A stretch of DNA of 11,191 nt from Burkholderiales bacterium (GTDB lineage: Bacteria; Pseudomonadota; Gammaproteobacteria; Burkholderiales; Ga0077523). Positions 6,831-11,191 of the stretch are shown piece after piece. The DNA lies in the NCBI GenBank assembly GCA_025459035.1, contig JALORJ010000046.1:1-11191 (forward strand), written 5' to 3'. The position numbers were made by a program, and so were the translations under genes. Position 1 is the first letter of the stretch. Each line of letters begins with the position of its first letter. The notes beneath the pieces were generated by a model. The model was not told where the DNA came from. It saw only the letters and a program-made list of their open reading frames with translations, and did not search any database.

Positions 6831-7304
6831 TCAGCGCCGCGTCGCGGCGAGCACGCCGCGGTTCGCGAGAGCATCGGCGCGTTCGTTGCCGGGGTGCCCC
6901 GCGTGGCCCTTCACCCAGTGCCACTCGACCTCATGCCGCGCCGCCAGCGCCTCGAGCCGCTGCCACAGGTCGACGTTCTTGACCGGGCTGCCCGACGCCG
7001 TGCGCCAGCCCTTGCGCTTCCAGCCCGCGATCCACTCGGTGATGCCCTTCTGCACGTACTGCGAGTCCGTGTGCACGCGCACCCGCGCCGGGCGGGTCAG
7101 CGCGGCCAGGCCCTCGATCACGGCCTGCAGTTCCATACGGTTGTTCGTGGTCGCCGGCTCGCCGCCGCACAACTCGCGCTCGGCATCGCCGAGCCGCAGC
7201 AGCGCGCCCCAGCCGCCGACGCCCGGGTTGCCCTTGCACGCGCCGTCGGTGAACAGGTCGATCTCGTTGCGGGCGGGCGAAGCGTCGGTGTCGGTGGTTG
7301 TCAT
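6831..7304 (-). CDS. rnhA: Ribonuclease HI
   Basis: RNase HI cuts the RNA strand of RNA-DNA hybrids, removing primers and R-loops. The 157-residue form matches E. coli RnhA (155). Catalytic residues are visible: Asp20 in LFTDGACKGNPG, Glu59 in TTNNRMELQAV, Asp80 in HTDSQYVQKGI, His134 in VKGHAGHPGNERAD, and Asp144 at its end. The basic segment WIAGWKRKGW (91-100) corresponds to the hybrid-binding handle. The start is uncertain: ATG at 7304 leaves a short Thr/Asp-rich lead-in before the first strand. A GTG at 7358, directly after the methyltransferase stop, would add 18 residues and lead to zero spacing. Neither has a clear ribosome site. Linkage of rnhA and dnaQ is widely conserved in proteobacteria. 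Confidence 0.96.
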   Translation of the reverse strand: MTTTDTDASPARNEIDLFTDGACKGNPGVGGWGALLRLGDAERELCGGEPATTNNRMELQAVIEGLAALTRPARVRVHTDSQYVQKGITEWIAGWKRKGWRTASGSPVKNVDLWQRLEALAARHEVEWHWVKGHAGHPGNERADALANRGVLAATRR

Positions 7305-7358
7305 CGTGGGCAGCAGGTCAGGCGGCGCATGCCGCAGGGTCCGGAGGGCAGCACGCAC

Positions 7359-8123
7359 TCAGTCGCAGGTCTCGTCGCCGCGCGCGCGGGGCGAGCGCCC
7401 CGCGATGCGGTTCGGCACCGCCGCGAGCGCCTTGCGTCGGGTCGCTGCCTTGCTCCAGCGCGGCGTGATCAGGCGGGTCCCGCGCACGCGCTTGATGCCG
7501 TGCAGGAAGTACAGCCCCCCGGCGAAGGGCCACCAGCGGTCGCCGGCGAACTCCATGAAGCGCCAGCGATGCAGCCACTTCTCGGCACGACACGGTGGCG
7601 CGTACGCCGCCATGCGCCCCGCCGCGACCTCGAAGCCGAGCAGCGCCATCCAGTCCTTCAGGCGCAGCAGCGGAATGAACTGGTTGTCCCACGGAAACTC
7701 GCCGTGGCCCCTGCGCAGCAGCCGGGCGGCGCCCCACAGGCTCCACGGGTTGAAGCCGGACACGACGACGTGGCCCTCGGGCATCAGGACGCGCTGGACC
7801 TCGCGCAGCACCTGGTGCGGATTGGGGCTCGACTCGAGCGTGTGCGGCAGCACGACCAGGTCGACGCTCTGGGTCGCGAACGGCAGTTCGCAGAAGTCGA
7901 CGGCGGTGTCGACGTCGCCGTGGGCACCGGCCACGGCCCGGCACGGCATGCGGTTGGCTTCGAGGAAGTTGCACTCGGGCAGTCCGAGCTGGAGCGCGTG
8001 GAAGCCGAACAGGTCGGCGACCTCGGCATCGAAGAACGCGCGCTCGCGCCGCAGCAGGTACGTGCCGAGATCGGTCTCGTACCACGCGCGGTCGATGCCG
8101 GGCTCGGTGTCGTCGCTCCTCAT
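7359..8123 (-). CDS. SAM-dependent methyltransferase-like protein (class I, Methyltransf_11 type)
   Basis: This 254-residue protein is a class I methyltransferase-like enzyme in the position occupied by such a gene next to rnhA in many proteobacteria. The substrate is unknown. Visible features are FFDAEVADLFGFHALQLG (30-47), aligned with the usual cofactor-binding motif I; FCELPFATQSVDLVVLPHTLE (77-97), the acidic post-motif region and motif IV; HQVLREVQRVLMPEGHVVVSGFN (103-125), the motif V/VI region; and a Trp/Arg-rich C-terminal part (150-225). The normally Gly-rich motif I is poorly kept (LQLGLPE instead of a GxGxG pattern), so cofactor binding may be unusual. The ATG at 8123 is the first reasonable start and lies 45 bases from the divergent gloB start; the frame stays open upstream only by chance. 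No Shine-Dalgarno site is visible. Confidence 0.85.
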   Translation of the reverse strand: MRSDDTEPGIDRAWYETDLGTYLLRRERAFFDAEVADLFGFHALQLGLPECNFLEANRMPCRAVAGAHGDVDTAVDFCELPFATQSVDLVVLPHTLESSPNPHQVLREVQRVLMPEGHVVVSGFNPWSLWGAARLLRRGHGEFPWDNQFIPLLRLKDWMALLGFEVAAGRMAAYAPPCRAEKWLHRWRFMEFAGDRWWPFAGGLYFLHGIKRVRGTRLITPRWSKAATRRKALAAVPNRIAGRSPRARGDETCD

Positions 8124-8132
8124 GGGCCCGAT

Positions 8133-8162
8133 TTGACACCCGTTTCGGCGCCCGCCCACACT
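8133..8162 (+). promoter_or_regulatory. Candidate promoter for gloB, predicting a leaderless message
   Basis: TTGACA (8133-8138) is a perfect -35 hexamer. Eighteen bases later CACACT (8157-8162) matches the -10 consensus at three positions, including the A at position 2 and the final T. Transcription would start about seven bases on, at or next to the gloB ATG at 8169, which lacks a ribosome site. The 45-base region also has to serve the divergent methyltransferase gene. Confidence 0.45.
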
Positions 8163-8168
8163 CGCCCG

Positions 8169-8939
8169 ATGCACTTCGATGTCACCCCGCTGCGGGCCTT
8201 TCGCGACAACTACCTGTGGCTGCTCGCGCGCGGAGGGCACGCCGTGGTCGTCGACCCGGGCGACCCGGGTCCGGTCGAGGCCCACCTCGCCGCCCACGAC
8301 CTCGTCCTCGACGCGATCCTCGTCACGCATCACCACGCCGACCACATCGGAGGGCTGCCGGCCTTGATCGCTGGACACCGGCCGCGGGTCATCGGCCCGG
8401 CCGGCGAGGCGATCGACGGCCTGACCGAACGCGTGCGCGACGGCGACACGGTCGCCCTGCCGACGCTCGGACTGACGCTGCAGGTGCTCGACGTGCCGGG
8501 CCACACCGCCGGCCACGTCGCGTATGTCGGCGACGGGCGGCTCTTCTGCGGCGACACGCTCTTCTCGGCCGGCTGCGGGCGACTGTTCGAAGGCACGGCC
8601 GCCCAGATGCACGCCTCGCTCGCGAAGCTCGCCGCGCTGCCCGCCAGCACGCAGGTCCACTGCACCCACGAGTACACGGCCTCGAACCTGCGCTTCGCCG
8701 CCGCCGTCGAGCCGGACAACGCGGCCGTGCGCGACCACGCGCGCTGGGTGGCCGATGTCGTGACGGCGCGGGGCGGCATCTCGCTGCCGTCGACGCTCGC
8801 GCGCGAGCACGCGATCAACCCGTTCCTGCGCACGCACGAACCCGCCGTCGTTGCGGCCGCGAGCGCGCAGGCGGGTCACGCCCTCACGTCGCCGCAGGCG
8901 GTGTTCGCAGTGCTGCGCGCGTGGAAAGATCACTTCTGA
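8169..8939 (+). CDS. gloB: Hydroxyacylglutathione hydrolase (glyoxalase II)
   Basis: Glyoxalase II hydrolyses S-lactoylglutathione to lactate and glutathione, the second step of methylglyoxal detoxification in the cytoplasm. The 256-residue protein is normal length (E. coli 251). The metallo-beta-lactamase fold signature VTHHHADHIGG gives metal ligands His54, His56, Asp58 and His59. Further ligands are His112 in PGHTAGH, Asp129 in FCGDTLFSAGCGRLFEG and His167 in CTHEYTASNLRFA. FRDNYLWLL at the N-terminus and NPFLRTHEP near the C-terminus are typical of the family, the latter part of the glutathione-binding helical domain. The ATG at 8169 matches the family start MxxxxxPLxAFxDNY. There is no ribosome site ahead, consistent with a leaderless message. 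gloB beside rnhA-dnaQ and mltD is a conserved arrangement. Confidence 0.96.
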   Translation: MHFDVTPLRAFRDNYLWLLARGGHAVVVDPGDPGPVEAHLAAHDLVLDAILVTHHHADHIGGLPALIAGHRPRVIGPAGEAIDGLTERVRDGDTVALPTLGLTLQVLDVPGHTAGHVAYVGDGRLFCGDTLFSAGCGRLFEGTAAQMHASLAKLAALPASTQVHCTHEYTASNLRFAAAVEPDNAAVRDHARWVADVVTARGGISLPSTLAREHAINPFLRTHEPAVVAAASAQAGHALTSPQAVFAVLRAWKDHF

Positions 8940-8985
8940 AGACTTCAATCGGTACTGCATGAATCCTTCGCAGGCATTTGATTCG

Positions 8986-9014
8986 TTGATCGTTTCGCGC
9001 CTGCGGCGTAGCCT
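8986..9014 (+). promoter_or_regulatory. Candidate promoter for mltD
   Basis: TTGATC (8986-8991) and TAGCCT (9009-9014) are separated by 17 bases and match the sigma-70 hexamers at four and three positions. They lie in one of the few AT-richer patches between gloB and mltD. Transcription would begin near 9021, downstream of the alternative ATG at 8959, which supports the ATG at 9058 as the mltD start. Confidence 0.35.
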
Positions 9015-9033
9015 CCGCGCGTGTTCGACGGAA

Positions 9034-9051
9034 GCGGAGCGCCGGCTCCGC
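9034..9051 (+). promoter_or_regulatory. Hairpin in the leader just before the mltD start
   Basis: GCGGAGC-GCCG-GCTCCGC is a perfect 7-bp stem with a four-base loop ending six bases before the ATG at 9058. The only Shine-Dalgarno-like bases (GGAG, 9036-9039) are locked inside the stem, so it could limit translation of mltD. This is an inference from structure alone. Confidence 0.35.
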
Positions 9052-9057
9052 GCCTGC

Positions 9058-10923
9058 ATGCCTCCCGTTTCGCTGCGCCTGCTGACCGCCTGTGTCGTCC
9101 TCGGCGCCTTCAACCAGGCGTGCGCCGTGGGCACGCCGTCCCGGGCCGTCGCGCCGGCCGTGCCGGTCGCCGCGCAGCTGCCTGCCCGCGATCTGTCCTT
9201 CGTGGCAGACCTCGACACCGGGCGCATCCCCGCGCTGAAGACCGCAGCCGCCGACGACGTGCTGGCCGCCACGCGCACCGACGTGCCGATGCCGCTGCGC
9301 CGAGCGCCGGCGCCCCCGGTGCCGCCGGCTCCCCGCATCGACACCGCGGACGTCGCCGCGAGCGAGGCGACGCTGCAGGCGCTGACAGGCAGTGCGTCCG
9401 CACCGGTCGCTGCTGCACCGGGCGGGGCGGCGCCGGGGGTCATCTCCGCGGACCCCACCGCAGCGATCCCGCCCGCGCCCGCCGCGCGGTCGCCGGCCGA
9501 CGGCTTCGCGAGCCTGTGGGATCGCATCCGCGCCGGCTTCGCGATGAACGAGGTCGACTCGCCGCTCGTTCAGCGCCATGTCGCCTGGTACCTGAACCGC
9601 CCGGGCTACGTGCAACGGATGGTCGAGCGCAGCCGTCGCTACCTGCACTTCGTCGTCGGCGAACTGGAGAAGCGCGACATGCCGCTCGAGATCGCGCTGC
9701 TGCCGATGATCGAGAGCGCGTACAACCCGTCGGCGTACTCGCCCGCCCATGCGGCCGGCATGTGGCAGTTCATCCCCACGACCGGCAAGCGCTACGGGCT
9801 GGAGCAGAACTGGTGGTACGACGGCCGCCGCGACGTGATGGCCGCCACGCGCGCCGCGCTGGACTACCTGCAGAAGCTGCACGGCGACTTCGGCGATTGG
9901 CAGCTGGCGCTCGCCGCCTACAACTGGGGGGAAGGCGCGGTGGCGCGTGCGATCGAGCGCAACCAGCGCGCCGGGCTGCCGACCGACTACGCCAGCCTGC
10001 GCATGCCGGTCGAGACCCGCAACTACCTGCCCAAGCTGCAGGCGGTGAAGGAACTGGTGGCCGAGCCCGATCGCTACGGACTGGTGCTCGAGGAAGTGCC
10101 GAACCAGCCCTACTTCACCCGCGTCGCGCTGCCGGCGCACATGGACCAGAAGCGCGCGGCGCAGCTCGCCAACCTGCCGCTCGACGAATTCCGCTCGCTC
10201 AACCCGGCGCACAACCGGCCGGTGATCCCCGGCGGCGAAGGCTCCGGACTGCTGCTGCCGGTCGAGAACGCCGAGATCTTCGCGGCGAACCTCGAATCCA
10301 ACGCGATGCCGCTGGTGACGTGGACGACCTATCGCATGCAGCCGCGCGAGACGCTCGAACAGGTCGCAACGCGATTCGGCATCGGCGTCGCGACCCTGCG
10401 GCAGGTCAACAGCATCGGGCCGCGCAAGCGCGTCAAGGGCGGCAGCACGGTGCTGGTACCCACGGTGCGGCCGGGCAGCGCCGCCGACGACGATGCGCTC
10501 GACGACTTCCAGCCCCCGTCGGTCGAGGACGTCTCGCCGTACCGCACGCACCGCGTGCGCCGCGGCGAGTCGCTGCGGTCGGTCGCGGCGCAGTACGACC
10601 TGTCGGCGGCCGACCTCGCGCGCTGGAACCACATCAAGGGCGATCGCGTGAAGCCCGGGCAGCGCATCGTGCTGCATCCGCGCGCCCCGCATCACGCCCA
10701 CCATCCCCACGCGTCGGCCGCGAAGCACGACCGCATCGACGCCCCGCGGGCGACGACCGGATCCCGCGCCGGACAGCGCTCGAAGGACGGCGCGTCGCAT
10801 GTCGCGCGCACGGGGTCGAAGCCGTCGGCGCGGCCCGCGAAGTCGGTGCGCAAGCCTGCGACCACGGGCACGGCAAAGTCCGCGCGCGCGAAGAAGGCGG
10901 CGGCGCGCGTCGCTCGCAACTGA
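9058..10923 (+). CDS. mltD: Membrane-bound lytic murein transglycosylase D with two LysM domains
   Basis: MltD cleaves the glycan strands of peptidoglycan in the periplasm. From the ATG at 9058 the protein has 621 residues: a short signal sequence (about 1-23; LTAC at 9-12 is a possible but short lipobox), a Pro/Ala-rich linker (about 30-145), a transglycosylase domain (about 170-330), LysM domains at about 422-468 and 496-540, and a basic tail (541-621). Catalytic Glu219 lies in LLPMIESAYNPSA; AAGMWQFIPTTGKRYGL and LALAAYNWGEGAVARAI complete the SLT fold, close to E. coli MltD (452 residues). LysM repeats bind glycan. The His-, Lys-, Ala- and Arg-rich tail resembles histone H1-like sequences and is unusual. 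An ATG at 8959 would add 33 residues, with the hydrophobic segment then far from the N-terminus, so 9058 is preferred. It follows gloB, as in other proteobacteria. Confidence 0.93.
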   Translation: MPPVSLRLLTACVVLGAFNQACAVGTPSRAVAPAVPVAAQLPARDLSFVADLDTGRIPALKTAAADDVLAATRTDVPMPLRRAPAPPVPPAPRIDTADVAASEATLQALTGSASAPVAAAPGGAAPGVISADPTAAIPPAPAARSPADGFASLWDRIRAGFAMNEVDSPLVQRHVAWYLNRPGYVQRMVERSRRYLHFVVGELEKRDMPLEIALLPMIESAYNPSAYSPAHAAGMWQFIPTTGKRYGLEQNWWYDGRRDVMAATRAALDYLQKLHGDFGDWQLALAAYNWGEGAVARAIERNQRAGLPTDYASLRMPVETRNYLPKLQAVKELVAEPDRYGLVLEEVPNQPYFTRVALPAHMDQKRAAQLANLPLDEFRSLNPAHNRPVIPGGEGSGLLLPVENAEIFAANLESNAMPLVTWTTYRMQPRETLEQVATRFGIGVATLRQVNSIGPRKRVKGGSTVLVPTVRPGSAADDDALDDFQPPSVEDVSPYRTHRVRRGESLRSVAAQYDLSAADLARWNHIKGDRVKPGQRIVLHPRAPHHAHHPHASAAKHDRIDAPRATTGSRAGQRSKDGASHVARTGSKPSARPAKSVRKPATTGTAKSARAKKAAARVARN

Positions 10924-10934
10924 GGTCGGAAGCG

Positions 10935-10954
10935 ACGGCCGTGTGGCCGGCCGT
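10935..10954 (+). terminator. Hairpin downstream of mltD (possible terminator)
   Basis: ACGGCC (10935-10940) and GGCCGT (10949-10954) form a 6-bp stem with an eight-base loop, twelve bases after the mltD stop. No T-run follows. It is a plausible terminator given its position. Confidence 0.4.
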
Positions 10955-11010
10955 GCAGCGCGCCATTGGCGTGCAGTCGCCGAACGGGTGAGCGCGCGGC
11001 AGCGGTCGGT

Positions 11011-11049
11011 CCGGCGACCACCGGCAAGACCGGTAGCGCGCGTCGCCGG
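11011..11049 (-). terminator. Nested hairpin after the ABC transporter ATPase gene
   Basis: CCGGCGAC (11011-11018) pairs with GTCGCCGG (11042-11049). Inside, ACCGG (11020-11024) pairs with CCGGT (11030-11034) around a CAAGA loop. The structure begins four bases past the stop codon of the - strand gene at 11053, so it is the likely terminator of that transcript, and could also stop mltD read-through. Confidence 0.5.
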
Positions 11050-11052
11050 CGA

Positions 11053-11191
11053 TCAGCCCGGAAGCGGATCGTCGACGCGCAGGCAGCGCACGCTGTGCGC
11101 AGGTCCGACCGTCCGCGGTGCCGGATCGTCGCGCCGACATGCGTCGACCGCGTGCGGACACCGCGGATGGAAGCGACACCCCGACGGCGGT
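11053..11191 (-). CDS. Oligopeptide/dipeptide ABC transporter ATP-binding protein, C-terminal fragment
   Basis: Only the last 45 residues are in the window; the rest lies to the right. The frame reads PPSGCRFHPRCPHAVDAC, then an Asp/Pro/Arg stretch, and GPAHSVRCLRVDDPLPG before the stop. The pattern GCxFHPRCPxAxDxC followed by a late Cys in HxVxC is the characteristic C-terminal extension of OppD/OppF/DppD/DppF-type ATPases, which power uptake of peptides or related solutes at the inner membrane. The four cysteines (residues 5, 11, 18 and 36 of the fragment) are the conserved set of this extension, reported to hold an iron-sulphur cluster in some members. It converges with mltD. Whether it is the D or F subunit cannot be decided. 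Confidence 0.85.
   Translation of the reverse strand, partial: PPSGCRFHPRCPHAVDACRRDDPAPRTVGPAHSVRCLRVDDPLPG

Noticed and set aside
6815..6874. Earlier ATG for dnaQ at 6874
   Set aside because: It would add 20 Arg/Ala residues ahead of the first exonuclease strand and overlap rnhA; family alignment favours 6814.
6783..8168. Open frame extending upstream of gloB
   Set aside because: It is in frame with gloB but lies opposite rnhA and the methyltransferase gene, and glyoxalase II begins at the ATG at 8169 by family length and motif.
8124..9527. Upstream extension of the methyltransferase frame on the - strand
   Set aside because: It runs opposite gloB and mltD and has no domain. The real protein starts at 8123 with normal length.

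Overview
The window is very GC-rich (about 70% by eye) bacterial chromosome, tightly packed with core genes. The order mltD / gloB / methyltransferase / rnhA / dnaQ is a conserved proteobacterial neighbourhood. Together with the base composition and a Gram-negative envelope gene set (TonB-ExbB-ExbD, periplasmic cytochrome c, lytic transglycosylase), it suggests a betaproteobacterium, probably in the order Burkholderiales. The taxonomic call is inference. No tRNA, rRNA, CRISPR array, insertion sequence or prophage is visible.

Left part (1-2158, + strand): the chaperonin operon groES (its first codons lie outside the window) and groEL. It ends in two strong hairpins in the gap towards the convergent tonB gene.

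Middle part (2159-5811, all - strand, so read right to left): a small periplasmic c-type cytochrome with an atypical CX3CH haem motif plus an extra CX2C pair; a family-3 periplasmic solute-binding protein that looks like the MxaJ/XoxJ type linked to PQQ alcohol dehydrogenases; then exbB, exbD and tonB, tightly packed (5-base gap, then a 4-base overlap). The first two genes resemble accessory parts (G and J) of a methanol/alcohol quinoprotein dehydrogenase, but no dehydrogenase gene is in the window. Their position directly upstream of a TonB energising complex is the most interesting feature here. One possible reading is periplasmic alcohol oxidation next to energised outer-membrane uptake of its metal or cofactor.

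Right part (5812-11191): dnaQ (proofreading exonuclease) and rnhA (RNase HI) follow a SAM-dependent methyltransferase on the - strand. gloB (glyoxalase II) and mltD (lytic transglycosylase with two LysM domains) run divergently on the + strand. The methyltransferase and gloB starts are only 45 bases apart and share a promoter region in which gloB may be transcribed without a leader. MltD carries an unusual long basic, histone-like C-terminal tail. At the right edge, on the - strand and convergent with mltD, is the C-terminal piece of an oligopeptide/dipeptide ABC transporter ATPase.

No gene-free stretch exceeds 300 bases. The largest is 5812-6088 (277 bases), which holds short repeats and a 10-bp inverted repeat but no gene that I can support.
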